Shown here piece by piece: positions 43,490 to 55,254 of a stretch of 64,000 nt of DNA. This stretch comes from Acanthosepion esculentum (taxonomy: Eukaryota; Mollusca; Cephalopoda; Sepiida; Sepiidae): assembly GCA_964036315.1 (NCBI GenBank), contig OZ038517.1:47700237-47764236 (forward strand). Direction: 5' to 3'. The translations under genes and the position numbers were made by a program. Within the stretch, counting starts at the first letter, position 1. Each line of letters starts with the position of its first letter. The notes under the pieces are model-generated. The model worked only from the letters and a program-made list of their open reading frames with translations. It was not told the DNA's origin and ran no database searches.

Positions 43490-43832
43490 GCCAAAAGACT
43501 TCGTTCGGCGGGTTTGGCAAAGTCGCCAAACTGTGTTCGCTGTAAGTGGGGAGGTGGCGACCTTAGGTCACGCCTTCTTTCATTGTAGTGTCGTAGCTCC
43601 GTTGTGCAAGTTTAGTGAAGGCATCATGGTTCGCACGCTGCGCGGAAAGTTCTTTGTTCTCGAGCCCACTCCCGTCTGTAGCAATATAGTACCGCCGTTG
43701 ACTAAGGCTGAGTGCGTGTTTCAGTGAGTGTATGAGATGTATGGATGTTTTATATTTTATATTCAATGGCATACTGCGATTACAAAGTCCCTACTACAAC
43801 GAGCATCACAAAAGAGGCAAACTATGAGGAAC
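43490..43832 (+). mobile_element. LINE-D C-terminal fragment (zf-RVT-like)
   Basis: Translation gives SPNCVRCKWG and, after a frame shift, GEVATLGHAFFHCSVVAPLC: a C-x2-C...H-x4-C arrangement like the zinc-binding tail of some non-LTR reverse transcriptases. It continues FSEGIMVRTLRGKFFVLEP and NIVPPLTKAE. The last part (43687-43755) is duplicated at 45917-45985. Confidence 0.55.
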
Positions 43833-44620
43833 TAATAAAAATTCAGCAAATATTTTTTTGTTGCTCTTGGTAACTGATTTATACCCGAATAAAATGTTAT
43901 TAGGTCTGATGAACTTTTTGAATGTTATTGACTCTTCTCCAAATTACAGAAAATAACCAGGAATATTTATATCTTATCTAAGAATGTGACCCAGTTATTT
44001 CAATTTTAGCCCCTTGTTTTTTTTTTTAGTTTTTTTTTATACAGGTTCTTTCCTTATCTTCTATGAATATTTTTTTGAGGTGGCATATGTTGAAATCTCT
44101 TTTTAATACTCAAAATCCCCTATCGGCCCCAAAATAATTGAATTTTATATTCCTTTTTTTGTGTTTATCAACATAAAAACCTGGCATCATTCATCCGGGC
44201 AGTAGATTTTGAGAAATGGATACAAATATTCAAATTTGATGGGTGTACGAATAATTTTGTCATTGACTGTATATGTATGTATTTATAGGCAATATATCTT
44301 CATTTAGACATGTTTCATTGAATAATATAGACATATTGTGTCTACTTATTTTTATACAGATCCTTTCTAGTTGTTTAAATAGTTTCTTGAGGTTAAGATG
44401 AAATTAATTAAGAAGGTGCCGCCTTTTTTTTTAAACTACGGCACCTTCCTTGAAGGATTACCTTGATGAATTACCTTGATGAAATTCATCAAAGATGGCG
44501 CCTTAGTTTTTTAAACTATGACACCTTCCTTGAAAAATTACAGAGAACTATGATCACCTTGATTGTGAAGGGTTGCTTCATTAATAAATAAATTAAAAAA
44601 AAAAAAAAAAAGTGTTGAGA
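43833..44620. other. AT-rich region with a Tc1-like end
   Basis: Around 44205-44276, atggatacaaatattcaaat, ttgatgggtgtacgaataat and tttgtcattgactg then ta resemble one terminus of a Tc1-type element. I cannot find the other end. 44415-44560 contains an imperfect local duplication around ggcaccttccttgaa. Confidence 0.4.
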
Positions 44621-44626
44621 TATATA

Positions 44627-45916
44627 CATGGTAACCAAAAAAGTTATGTCCGTTTTTTGATTAGTCGTTGAATGAAGTTGAAATATATACGAAATGCGCG
44701 TTGCAATTGTTTTCAAATTCGGACAGCCGGAAGTAGGAACATCAGACGTTATAAAAAACACGCGCACCGTGCCCAGCCTTCAGTTATAAGCCGGACAGCT
44801 GTGAGAAGGATGGAAGTGTCTAGAGATCTCGTTCGGGGCTGTTTGCTTTACGACTTCAAAGTGGGCTTATCAGCAGCTGCATCATGTCGCCGCATATGTC
44901 AAGCGTTTAGGGATAGTGCTGTGGATGAACGTACTGCAAGGCATTGGTTTCGAAAATTCAAGTCGGGAGATTTGTCTCTCCATGATGAGCCTCGCAGTGG
45001 ACGACCACAGGTCTTGAATGACGGAGTCCTGAAGGCGGCCATTGAAGAGGACAGTAGTCTAACGTGTGGTGAACTTGCAAGACAGTTCAAAGTTTCCGAT
45101 GAAACGGTTAGACTTCATTTGCACCGCCGAGGTAAGACGTACAAACTGAGCAAGTGGGTTCCGCAAACGCTGTTGGAGGTCCACAAGGGACAACGAGTGG
45201 CAGCCTGCGTATCGCTGCTTTCTCGCCACCGTACCGCATCCTTATTCAATCGAGTGCTTACCAGTGATGAAAAGTGGGTTCTGTATGAAACTCCCAAGCG
45301 TTCCAGACATTGGTTGTCTCCTCAGGGTGCTGTCCCTCACACCGCAAGACCGCCTATGCACCCACGCAAGATTAAGCTTTGTGTCTGGTGGACAGGTCGT
45401 CAAGTGGTTCATTATGAACTGATACCAACGGGCCAAACGGTCACTGAAGACCTATACTGGCAGCAATTGAAACGTGTGCAACAGGCATTGCGCCAGAAGG
45501 AGCCAGCACTGGTGAATCGCAAAGGTTTGCTTTTCCTCCATGACAACGCCAGGCCGCATGTCGCGCGAGTGGTCAAGGATACCATACAGCAACTTGGGTG
45601 GGAGACTTTGTACCATCCACCTTATTCACCTGACCTTGCGCCATCCGATTACCACCTCTTGTCCACACCCTGGATAATCATCTTCGTAGTAAATCCTTCA
45701 CCAATAAAGCAGACTTGCGCAAAGCCCTCACGGACTTCTTTGCGTCAAAACCCCCCGAGTACTATCGCAAGGGTATTGAACAGCTGGAGACACGTTGGCA
45801 GAAGGTGCTGGATGCCGATGGCGATTACTTCGAAGACTAAATATAAGTTACACATACTGTGAAGTGTTTTCTTTTTTTTTCCTTTAAAAACGGACAGAAC
45901 TTTTTTGGTTACCTTG
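44627..45916 (+). mobile_element. mariner element, nearly complete
   Basis: Terminal inverted repeats of about 33 bp: left catggtaaccaaaaaagtta then tgtccgttttt, right aaaaacggacagaacttttt then tggttaccttg, with two or three differences. TA target duplications flank it (44625-44626 and 45917-45918). The 1290-bp length and a single transposase gene are typical of mariner. It is the youngest-looking DNA transposon in the window, but the frame shift in the gene means this copy cannot make a full transposase. Confidence 0.93.
44810..45840 (+). pseudogene. mariner transposase, single frame shift
   Basis: Starts MEVSRDLVRGCLLYDFK. An earlier in-frame ATG at 44672 would add 46 atypical residues, so I prefer 44810, which gives about 343 codons, the usual mariner length. 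N-terminal helix-turn-helix regions cover about residues 1-110, a linker WVPQTL (mariner usually WVPHEL) lies near 122, and the catalytic triad is D153 (TSDEKWV), D245 (HDNARPH) and D280 (LAPSDYHL). The last two are separated by 34 residues, the DD34D signature, and YSPDLAPSDYHL is a mariner hallmark. At about 45655-45668 the frame changes (a 2-bp gain, or loss of one base, in tccacaccctgg), so the natural C-terminus ending DADGDYFED (stop 45838-45840) is out of frame, and the original frame runs on to 45862. The cut-and-paste enzyme would bind the inverted repeats and act in the nucleus. Confidence 0.9.
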
Positions 45917-46145
45917 TAGTACCGCCGTTTTAGTAAGGCTGAGTGCTTGTTTCAGTGAGTGTATGAGATGTATGGATGTTTTATATTTTTAAAAAATCCC
46001 GCATTGATTTCGTCCAGTTAACTGATGTTACTGCCACAGTTAGGGCTTTGGGGGGTATTACTAACAAAATTTTGTTTAGTTTCTTGTATATAGTTTTGTA
46101 CATATTTGTAAATACTCATTGGGGCTTTGAGGCATTATGGTGGAT
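45917..46145 (+). mobile_element. LINE-D 3' fragment
   Basis: Starts exactly at the right TA of the mariner with tagtaccgccgttttagtaa, a close duplicate of 43687-43755. It continues into an open stretch translating RIDFVQLTDVTATVRALGG, then ITNKILFSFLY and THWGFEALWWMG before a stop. I assign it to LINE-D by the shared segment. Confidence 0.5.
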
Positions 46146-46319
46146 GGGGTAAGAAAGCTAAGTAAGAATGCGTTGTTTTGGTGAAAGGAATATTAGTTAT
46201 ATGATTGGGTCAGTGTTTGTGGCTAGCTAAGTTTAATGTTAAGATAGAAGAAGACCATCCGTTTCCCGTATCCCTCTTTTGGCCTTGTGCCACATTTGTA
46301 CAATTTACGTATAATAAAT

Positions 46320-46555
46320 ATTATCACTCTCCGAATTATTTCGGAAGTGTGCTGGTCGAACTCTGCCCCCGGACAGAGAGGAACCCAGACGAGGCTGTGC
46401 AGAAGGGCCATAGTCCCGTCTCGGGTGGTAGACAGCTACCCGACACCTTTTTTACGGGGTCTACGGGGAATTTTTGCCCGAGCCTACGGGCTCTGATACC
46501 CCACAATAAACTTTGGCCTTGTGCCGCATCCGACCGCGTGGGACAGTTAGTGAGT
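46320..46555 (+). repeat. dispersed repeat G, copy 2
   Basis: ggtcgaactctgcccccgga, cagagaggaacccagacgag, gagcctacgggctctgatac, ggccttgtgccgcatccgac. Matches 23570-23800. Confidence 0.6.
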
Positions 46556-46574
46556 ATCTCACTATTTCTATTCT

Positions 46575-47080
46575 ATCGTCTATTGCTATACGGATCACTA
46601 TTCTCTATACTGATCACTATTGTCTATATTGATCACTATTCTCTATACGGATCACTATTCTCTATATTGATCACTATTCTCTATACGGTTCACTATTCTC
46701 TATATTGATCACTATTCTCTATACGGATCACTATTCTCTATACGGATCACTATTCTCTATACGGATCACTATTCTCTATATTGATTACTATTCTCTATAC
46801 GGATCACTATTCTCTATATTGATCACTATTCTCTATACGGATCACTATTCTCTATACGGATCACTATTCTCTATATTGATCACTATTCTCTATATTGATC
46901 ACTATTCTCTATACGGATCACTATTCTCTATATTGATCACTATTCTCTATATTGATCACTATTCTCTATACGGATCACTATTCTCTATACTGATCACTAT
47001 TCTCTATACGGATCACTATTCTCTATACGGATCACTATTCTCTATATTGATCACTATTCTCTATACGGATCACTATTCGG
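46575..47080. repeat. 19-bp satellite
   Basis: About 26 units of cactattctctatacggat or cactattctctatattgat. The two variants are interspersed without strict alternation. A 19-bp unit reads through all three frames every 57 bp, giving a repeat-driven frame (46705-47169). Confidence 0.95.
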
Positions 47081-47344
47081 TGGTTATTATTCTTTCTTTT
47101 GCATGCATACGAGCATATTTTTTACTCAGTTATATAAAGACAAACGAATATAAAATATCGCCTTGTTGAAATCTCTTCCATTTTCTTACATCCGTCAGGT
47201 ACATGTGAGCAAAATGTTGTTGTCGCCACAGCTTGCCTGCAACACATTATGAATTTTAATCTTTTCATTTGTACCCTCTTACTTCATTAAACAAAGACCT
47301 GCATTCATATTTGTGATTGTTATTACAATATTTAATTGAAGTAT

Positions 47345-47850
47345 ATGGTCCGGTGCTCCCGCTGTAAGTTTCGAGGTCCTCGACAAAATTCAGAGATGGA
47401 TATGCAATGTGATAGGTCCTGATCTGGCATCTAGTCTACAGTCGCTTTCTCACAGACGTGCCGTGGCTTCCCTCTGTCTCTTCTATAAGTATTTTCACGG
47501 CAACTGTTCCGACGAGTTGTTTTCGCTGGTCCCCAGACTGCATGAATTTAAGCGAGCTACTAGGCTGGGATCTCGGTCCCACCCTTTGACTATCGAAACG
47601 GTTAAATGTAACCGTCTCTTCTAATCAAACAGCTTCTTCTCCTGCACTTCCCGTCTGTGAAACTCCCTTCCTCTTACTTGCTTCCCCGATAACTATAATC
47701 TTCAAATATTCAAGTGTAATGTCAATCGACATCTTCCGATACCCTGATCTTGTTCCCCGTTCTTCTCTTTATCCTCGCCCCAAACACGCCTCTTTACTCT
47801 TGTTCTCTACCCTCTGTAACCCCTTGCATGCTAGTGGCACTCCTGCCTTT
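47345..47850 (+). mobile_element. LINE-A 3' tail
   Basis: Encodes VLDKIQRWICNVIGPDLA, SLQSLSHRRAVASLCLFYK and FHGNCSDELFSLVPRLHEF, then two nonsense changes (tac to taa at about 47623, tgg to tga at about 47658) within an otherwise intact ORF end, and the 3' UTR to gcatgctagtggcactcctg. The canonical terminus is replaced by a T run after 47847. One of the better-preserved tails. Confidence 0.8.
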
Positions 47851-48245
47851 TTTTTTTGGATGTTGCTAAGCTCAAATACTTAACGATGTGCTGCTTAGTT
47901 TGTGAGATTCGGATATGTGCGCACTTGGTATGATATTAGATATTTTCCTGCTAGTCTCGCCTTCTTAGATAACTTTTTAGTAAATATTTTTGTTGGCTTT
48001 TATTTGTGGGTACTCAATGTATTCTATTGAACAAAATGGTTATCCGGCCCTCGTTCGTCATTCTCTCGGTTATCTGGGCCTCTGTGAAAAAAGTTTGGTG
48101 ACCCCTGTTCTAGAATATGGTAGGCGTGTTAACTCCTACCCGGCCATGAGAATATTTTTTCCCCTTAGAAACTGAACTATTTTACACAAATACTTAAACA
48201 CATGTATCACCCATATGGTTCCAAACTTGTAATCTTTTCTTTCTT

Positions 48246-48612
48246 TTGCAGGCACACTCGCATATTTTCTTTTATTACTCTGTTATTATTGAAGACAACA
48301 ATCCGAACAATGTAAATAGTTACAGTACCTCATCTCAGAAATATAGACAGATCCCGAAGAAGGCCGAAGCGAAGAAAAGCCGAAACGTCGTGAATATGAC
48401 AATAAAGATGAAGGCAACAATCCGAACAATGTAAATAGTGTAGATAGTTACAGTACCTCATCTCAGAAATATAGACAGATCCCGAAGAAGGCCGAAGCGA
48501 AGAAAAGCCGAAACGTCGTGAATATGACAATAAAGATGAAGGCAACAATCCGAACAATGTAAATAGTGTAGGTCGTTACAGTACCTCATCTCAGAAATAT
48601 AGACAGATGTTG
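48246..48612 (+). repeat. R1 module in tandem
   Basis: A unit of about 128 bp, cagtacctcatctcagaaat then ccgaagaaggccgaagcg...gccgaaacgtcgtgaatatg and aacaatgtaaatagtgta, occurs at 48323, 48452 and, in part, 48580. The two complete hairpin modules (48354-48390, 48483-48518) end in gaaacgtc. Confidence 0.8.
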
Positions 48613-48619
48613 GAGGATT

Positions 48620-49794
48620 AAACATTTTGTGTAAAAAAGACTCCATTGGAGATATTTGAAAACTTAAACATTGAAATACTTTAAAGAAAGCAATGTTTTC
48701 TAAAAGACAGACAGAGCTGGGAGGAATTTTGCAGGCAACGTATGTTGTTAGTAAAATAGCGGCTAAACACTCGACAAATTTATTCTGGTGTTGAATTTAA
48801 GCGCGCTTTTTGCGAGTTGCTGAACGTTTCAGCCCAGAAGAATTAAAAATATTTTTTTTCTTTCTTCTTTTTTTTTTTTTTTTTAAAAAAAAAAGCTTCA
48901 AAAAATTTTTTAAAAAAAGTTTACAAACAAGGGTACTTGTAACCATAGTTACGTTTCGTCTGTAAAATGACGAAAAAAAAAATAAAACTAATTATTCTAC
49001 TAACAAAATGTTATCTACGCTAAAGTTCAGGTTTTTTTTTTTTTAATTTACTCCACCTGAGAAAAATGTAAGTATATCTGTATTTTCTAGTTTTTAAGCA
49101 TTTTTTTTATTCATATAACCGGGGTAATTCTTTCAGAAATGGAGATATTTTATGAAAAAATCCGAAACGAAGATTTGTATTTTTAGGGCCGGCGCTAGAG
49201 TCTCGGCCACCCACTTCGAAACTTTGATACGCAACCAACCAACCGCCCGTCTCGACTACATATCGATTCCAAAATTTGTCAACCTGAGGACCACAAAACC
49301 TCGTAGGAAAATTGGTGGTGGTGGGGGGGGGGGACAGCGCTTTTTTAAAAAATTACCAAAAAATCAGGGAATTATCCAATTTAAATGAAAATTTCAGTGC
49401 ATATTGATCATTTCCTTCAATAATGAAGTTTTTTTTAATTTAAAAAAATCTGGGAAAATGTTATTCTTTTTGTAATAACCACCAATATTTTCATGATTAA
49501 GTTTAACCCGAAAAAATGTTTAAGTCACAATTTTTTTACACTTCCTTAAAGATTAATCACCGACGCATCTCCGCTGAACAAAAAAAAAGAAGTTTTACAA
49601 AGATTCCAACACAACACAAACAAATGTTATTTTAAAAACTGTATTTCAATTTTCGGGATAATTGTTCATGTGTTGGAATCTTTAAACATTTTTATTTTTT
49701 AAGCGATCATTTTCTCGGTTTTATTTTTCTAGAAATGTAAAAAATAGGGACTAGAAGTTTTATTTTAATTCCTTCTTACGTGGACTTCTGGTTA
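48620..49794. other. no recognisable feature, homopolymer-rich
   Basis: Many A and T runs (for example 48861-48893) and a G run near 49324; no element supported. Confidence 0.4.
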
Positions 49795-51055
49795 GTATTA
49801 CTATTAGTTAAAAAAAAAAAGAAATCAAAGATCCTCTTTAGTGGATGATCTCGTAATAAAAAATGATTTTACCGAGATATATTACCCTCTTAATTGATTT
49901 AAAAGAACTTTCCAGAAAGAAAATTACTATTTAAAAAAATAAGCGCTACTGAAATTAGCATTTCTGCCCCCATGTCATTAAGAGGTTCGGAGGTAGTAAG
50001 CACCAGCTCTGTCAATTATGATAGTTGATGATTGATATTAGCAAAAAAAAAAAAAAAAAAAAAAAAAAAGACACTGCTAAAACTTTTGGGGCTCCGACCG
50101 CATCAGGGGTTCCTGCGTAATAAGCACCACACTGGCCATACAGATAGACGATGTATATTATTATGACAATGTAAGGTCAGTTGAAAAATAATTAAGAAAA
50201 TGGTGGCGGTTAGAATTACTATTAGTTTATTAGTTAAAAAAAAACAAAAAAAAAAACAGATCCTCTTTAGAGGATGATCTTGAAATAAAAACTTATTTTA
50301 CGGAGAGATATTACCCCTTGAATTGTTTTAAAAGAACTGTTTAGAAAGAAAATTACAATTTAAAAAAATAATCGCTGCTGAAATTAGCACTTCTGTCCCT
50401 CTCCCCGGTAGACATGGGGCCCCACACGATTGAAAGGTTCGGGGGTAGTAAGCACCGGCCCTGATGATTGGCAACATAACTAAGGTAGAAAAATGTAAAG
50501 TAAAGTGTGGATGATTTCGGAATAAAAAATGATTTTACCGAGATATATTAGCCTCTTAATTGATTTAAAAGAATTGTTCAGAATGAAAATTACAATTTAA
50601 AAAAAATAAGCGCTTATGAAATTAGCACTTCTGACCCTCTCCTCGGTAGACATGGGACCCCACGCGGTTGAGAAGTTTGTGGTAGTAAGCACCGGCCCTG
50701 TCGATTATTATAATTGATAATTGACAACATAACTTAGGTAGAAAAAAAGTAAAAAGTACAAAAAGCAAAAAAAAAAATAAAACCTCTGCTGAAAGTAGAC
50801 CTTTTGGGGCTCCAACCTCCCCGGGGGGTTCCTGCGTAGTACACACCGCACCGGCCCTGCAGATACACGATGTACATTATTAGTTCATGACTGACAAGGT
50901 AACGGCAGTTTAAAAATAATTTAAAAAAAAAATGGCGGATGGTCATAAAACGGTATTGAAAAAAAATTGCAGAGGCCACAACGGGGCCCCCAAAAACGCG
51001 CCCCCGTTCAGGGATTTCGGGGGTACGACGCGCCGGTTCTGTATATTTTGATATG
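49795..51055. repeat. local repeat of about 300 bp, three diverged copies
   Basis: aaaatgattttaccgagata (about 49859, 50528; variant near 50292), gaaattagcacttctg and agtaagcaccggccctg recur. A second module, cttttggggctccgaccgca / ggggttcctgcgtaataagc, occurs at about 50080-50190, 50800-50920 and, diverged, 50970-51050. Poly(A) runs separate the modules. Confidence 0.6.
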
Positions 51056-51199
51056 TTTCGATAGCATCACTCTGAAGAATTTTCCGTCTAAGTATGTTAT
51101 TTTCTCTTTTAATCAGTATGGCATTCTTTAGATTGATGTTGTGGTTGGATTTATTTCTATCTTTGGCTGATGCATTTGATAAATTGTTGTGTTTAAAAT

Positions 51200-51565
51200 C
51201 CTTTTTGTGTAAGTCCTGGGTATGACGATAAACTACATCCGGCAGCAAGACCTCTGATCGGGAGGTTATGAGGAGCGTGTAACCACCGCTTAATTGCTGT
51301 TGTTCTCAGGTCCACTCTAACCCGAGATGGTAGCACCTGTTAGGATCCCAGCTATGGGCTAATAGTGAACCCTCAAAAAACAAACAAAAACAAAAAAACA
51401 GTATGAAAGTATAAAAATACCGGCAATACATTTTATATATGAAAAAATGGCCAACAATACATTTTATCTGTAGTTGAAGGCATGCAATTGCGTTCACAAT
51501 ATTTAGATTTCAGTATTAAATAACCCATAGAGGTTGATATGCCGCTAAACAAAATGAACTATTCC
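51200..51565 (+). mobile_element. SINE-4 copy
   Basis: gtcctgggtatgacgataaa, cagcaagacctctgatcggg, gatcccagctatgggctaat, then an A-rich middle and tattaaataacccatagagg ttgatatgccg. Confidence 0.75.
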
Positions 51566-51569
51566 ATTT

Positions 51570-52795
51570 TGCGTTCATAGAAAGATTTTTTTTTACATTT
51601 CTGCAAGTTTCCCCAATGTATCATTAAGAGCAGTTGTGAATATTTATATACAGCTGCTTCAGAATTATTATTGTTATAGTAATTTTGTTTCTGATTATAA
51701 CCATAATAGTTTTGGGCGTGGTTGTAGTCATTTTGATATTGTTAAGATTGGATAAATTGTTTTGGCTAGTAGATGTTAAGGAGTTATTATACGCCTGTTT
51801 TATCAATGTTATTGTCATTGTTGTCGCTAATAATGCCATTATCTTTTTTGTGGCTATATATTTTATATGCCTTTCTTTTAGCATAGTGGATGAAATAATT
51901 GAGGATGTTGAAGGATTTTGACCGTGTTTACTATGTATATTTATTCTTTCGGTAAGCATGCGGGGATGCAGATTTTAAGTGCTCTAAAATGTAATCTTAT
52001 AATTATTCTAGATTTTATTCTGTAACAGTGGTGAGAATAGAAATGGATATGGTCACTCTTGTTCGTTGATTTGCTATAAATTTACAACTAAATTTCATTA
52101 TTATTTCTATGTAGCATAATATCTCGGAAAAGTCTTGTTAGACTCAGATTCAAAGATAAAATCTATTGTGGGTTCAACGTTAAGTTTGTTAACAAGATCG
52201 GATAAAACTATATCTTGCGGATATATTAATGAAGAATCACTTATGTATCTAAAATAAGAATCCTGTGGTAAAAATATTTTTGAAAGGACCATTTTCTAGA
52301 AATTCTAAAAATAGATAAGCCAAAATGGATCTGAGAGGCATCCTCTTCGGTAAACCATTTTTTTTTTGTTTATAAAGATTATTATCGAGGGTGAAAAAAC
52401 ATTGATTGGCACACTTTTATGATGTTATAGAGGTAATTTTATTTTTTGTTTTTTGTCAAGTGTGTTTTTCGTAAATTTAAGAATTTCTTTACGGAAATAT
52501 TTGGATTCAAACATTTTATATCTAAACTAGTCATATATTTGTTTTTTCATGTTAATGTTTTTTTTTAACAGTTAACGAGCTGATTGTACGAAGAAGTGGG
52601 GTCAAAAAGTTACGCTAGTGTGCCGGCTAGTTTATGTGGGGGCGTTTACCTATTCCTTCTATCTATAATGAGTCTCATTGGGATTTCATCTTTTAATAAA
52701 TTGTTGACTTCATGTTTAAATCTGTCTGTCTGTCTGTCTCTCTCTCTCTCATCACTCTGTGTTCGGTTCTTTCTTCATGAATATTGGTCGCCAGG
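51570..52795. other. no recognisable feature
   Basis: AT-rich. A hydrophobic open stretch at 51685-51921 is low complexity and unlikely to be coding. A (tctg)n/(tc)n run lies at 52726-52750. Confidence 0.4.
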
Positions 52796-52799
52796 AGTT

Positions 52800-52925
52800 C
52801 ATTTTCTTTTGTTGATTTCTAAGCGTAGCTTAGATGTGGCACAATGCCGAAAGTATGGCGTGCCTCGTGAGGATCGAATTTACTATACACTCGTAACTGA
52901 TCTAGCGTGACAAGCTTGTTAACCA
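52800..52925 (-). mobile_element. SINE-1 copy
   Basis: agcttagatgtggcacaatg, cctcgtgaggatcgaattta and tctagcgtgacaagcttgtt followed by aaccag. Confidence 0.65.
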
Positions 52926-52975
52926 GTTCAAACAATGTAAATAATATACTTTCTTATTTGGAAAATTAATTTTAT

Positions 52976-52977
<2 letters not shown>

Positions 52978-53046
<69 letters not shown>
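52978..53046. repeat. (CA)n(TA)n tract
   Basis: cacacacacac then about 25 TA units. Confidence 0.95.
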
Positions 53047-53050
<4 letters not shown>

Positions 53051-53675
53051 AATGCTTTGATTTTGTCTGTATATTTAGTAAGTAACTAAAATGGGGCATT
53101 GTAACCAGTGATGAGTTTTGCAGAATTATTATTACACAATAAGATATAATAGACTGAAGTTGTCTATATTTCTTACATGTTGTCATAGTTAATAATATCC
53201 GACACGTTTTTCTTTCATCTTATTTTCCTTGTTTGTTGGCACTTAAAGATGTAATAGTCTGAAGTATGAATTTCCTAGACGAAGCATTGTCAATATTATT
53301 AATTTTTGACTCGTCTTTCTTTCATTGTATTTCGCTTGCTTGTCTATACTTAGTAGCGACACTACGTAATAGTATGATGTTGTCTGAATTTCTTTCGTCC
53401 GAGGTATGACGATAAACTACATCCGCGTCCTGGGTATGACGATAAACTACGTCCAACAGCAAGGCCTCTGATCAGGTTTCCAGGAACGTGGAACCGCCTC
53501 TTAATTGCTGGTGTACCCAGTTCCGCCCTGACCTGGGGTGGTGGCGCCTGTTGGGGTCCCAGCTATGAGCAGAAAGTTTACACCCAAACTGGAGTCAAAA
53601 CGTTATGAAAGTGTAAACATGATTAATACCAAAAATACTTTGTAAAAAAATTATTACCAGCAATACATTTTTGGA

Positions 53676-53679
<4 letters not shown>

Positions 53680-53733
<54 letters not shown>

Positions 53734-54015
53734 CAAGTGTGGGATTGGTATATACGGAGTAAATTCCAATAACCAACAATTATTATTCTTTAAAGAGTGC
53801 TCAATACAGAGTAGAGCAGATATAATCATTTATTTGAATATTACAACATAAATATGTTATAAAATCACTACAAAAATAGCCATTTTGTTTCAACACTTCT
53901 GGTGTCTTATCAAGTGCTACATCATCCCTTGATAAGACACCAGAAGTGTTGAAACAAAATGGCTATTTTTGTAGTGATTTTATAACATATTTATGTTGTA
54001 ATATTCAAATAAATG

Positions 54016-54061
<46 letters not shown>
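53680..54061. mobile_element. TA-flanked foldback insertion
   Basis: (TA)n (53678-53732), unique acccaagtgtgggattggta and caataaccaacaattattat, a 93-bp perfect inverted repeat (53821-54021) and (TA)n (54018-54061). It lies inside SINE-4, so it post-dates that SINE. Confidence 0.65.
53821..54021. repeat. 93-bp perfect inverted repeat, 15-bp loop
   Basis: Left arm 53821-53913, loop gtgctacatcatccc (53914-53928), right arm 53929-54021. I checked the arms base by base and found no mismatch. The arm includes ttgataagacaccagaagtg then ttgaaacaaa, whose layout resembles the other hammerhead-like modules (core-like ttgataa, stem gacac/gtgtt, gaaac). Confidence 0.95.
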
Positions 54062-54064
<3 letters not shown>

Positions 54065-54299
54065 CCAGAAATAGATTTTTGAACAAAAAAAAACATTACC
54101 AGAAATAGATTTGTTGTAGAAAAAAATATTACCAAAATTAGATTTTTTGGAGGAAAAAAATATTACCGGAAGTAGATTTTAAAAAAATATTACCAACAAT
54201 AAAAATTTTGTCAGCATTAAATAACCCATTGAGGTTGATATACCGTAAAACAAAATAAACCAAACCAATCTAAACCAAAGAATACATATTCTGTTCATA

Positions 54300-54378
54300 C
54301 GAATCTATCCTAAAAATGTTGTCGGCATTAAATAACCCATTGAGGTTGATATGCCGTAAAACAAACCAAACCAATCCT
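54300..54378 (+). mobile_element. SINE-4 3' end, extra copy
   Basis: gttgtcggcattaaataacc, cattgaggttgatatgccgt and aaaacaaaccaaacca, following the full copy by about 50 bp. Confidence 0.65.
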
Positions 54379-54394
54379 TCTCACTCTTGTTAGA

Positions 54395-54715
54395 AGAAAA
54401 CGCCTTCCTCGTTGACCATGAGTTCAGGGGTGTAACCGTACTCACCACATTTGGTCAGTTGTAGGTGAGGCTATTTAACTCATAGTTGAAGGTTTTACAT
54501 TCAGAGTTATCCTTCACCTGGGTTGGTTGCCATCCAAGGCTATAGGATCCAGTCTCTCCTGCTGTTTACCAATATCTATGTGGGTGGAGACAAGATGGAT
54601 TCATATGGTGTTTGAACGTGAAGTGTATGTAACGAAATCGACTGGAATTTGAACTCGGCTCTCTGATTCATTGACCCGAGCCACTGTCTATTACTCCACC
54701 GTTCCCCACTGTGCT
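54395..54715 (-). mobile_element. SINE-2 copy, well preserved
   Basis: On the minus strand: ggtggagtaatagacagtgg (A-box region), gagccgagttcaaattccag (B box), gttacatacacttcacgttc, tatgaatccatcttgtctcc, ggtaaacagcaggagagact, gccttggatggcaacc. The 5' start has no 5S sequence. Confidence 0.7.
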
Positions 54716-54719
54716 AAAA

Positions 54720-55254
54720 ACAAAGTTGCTGAAGACCAGTTTGGAAAATTAATAGAGTATTGGAAAATTTAATCTTGGAACGTCTGAAAATTCAGGAACG
54801 CCGAACAATATTTACTGAGGCGTTTTAAAACTAACAAAGATGGCGATAATAGTCAAAATCGTCGTAAGGAATAGGGAAAAAGTTACTTTTCTAGAAATAA
54901 GAAAAAAGTACAAATAGGCTGGAGGCGTTCTCAGCCGACCTTTTGTGTGAACAATGAAGACAGTAGTTTTCAAAATATATGCAATAATGAAAATATTTAA
55001 TCTTACATCTTCAGACATTATTCTTTGCAATTCATAATTAGTCGCGATAATGAGATGAAAAAAATGATCTTAAGATGTATGAACAGTAATAAAATTAAGA
55101 CGTACCAACGAAAAGTAAATATCCCAAAATACTAGAAAGTCTAACAAATGATATTATCTACACCAACGTGCCAAAAGTTATGAGTAGCAGTGTATGAAGG
55201 TAACAGTGAGTAGTGCCGTCATAACTTGACATCGTGTAAATGCCCAGACCTATA
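54720..55254. other. no recognisable feature
   Basis: AT-rich, no supported element. Confidence 0.4.

Larger units (their letters stand above)
53395..54255 (+). mobile_element. SINE-4 copy split by a TA/hairpin insertion
   Basis: The 5' part (53395-53680) has gtcctgggtatgacgataaa in a duplicated start and gtcccagctatgagcag. The A-rich middle is interrupted at about 53680, and the 3' part (54062-54255) resumes attgccagaaatagattttt through gtcagcattaaataacccat and aacaaaataaaccaaac. The inserted 53680-54061 segment is described separately. Confidence 0.7.

Noticed and set aside
46205..47169. Open frames of 154-167 codons
   Set aside because: Driven by the 19-bp satellite and part of repeat G; no domain.
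48246..48612. CRISPR-like array
   Set aside because: Direct repeats of 128 bp without spacers; R1 modules in eukaryotic DNA.
51685..51921. Hydrophobic 78-codon frame
   Set aside because: Low-complexity AT-rich sequence giving I/V/F/L codons on one strand and N/T/K on the other.
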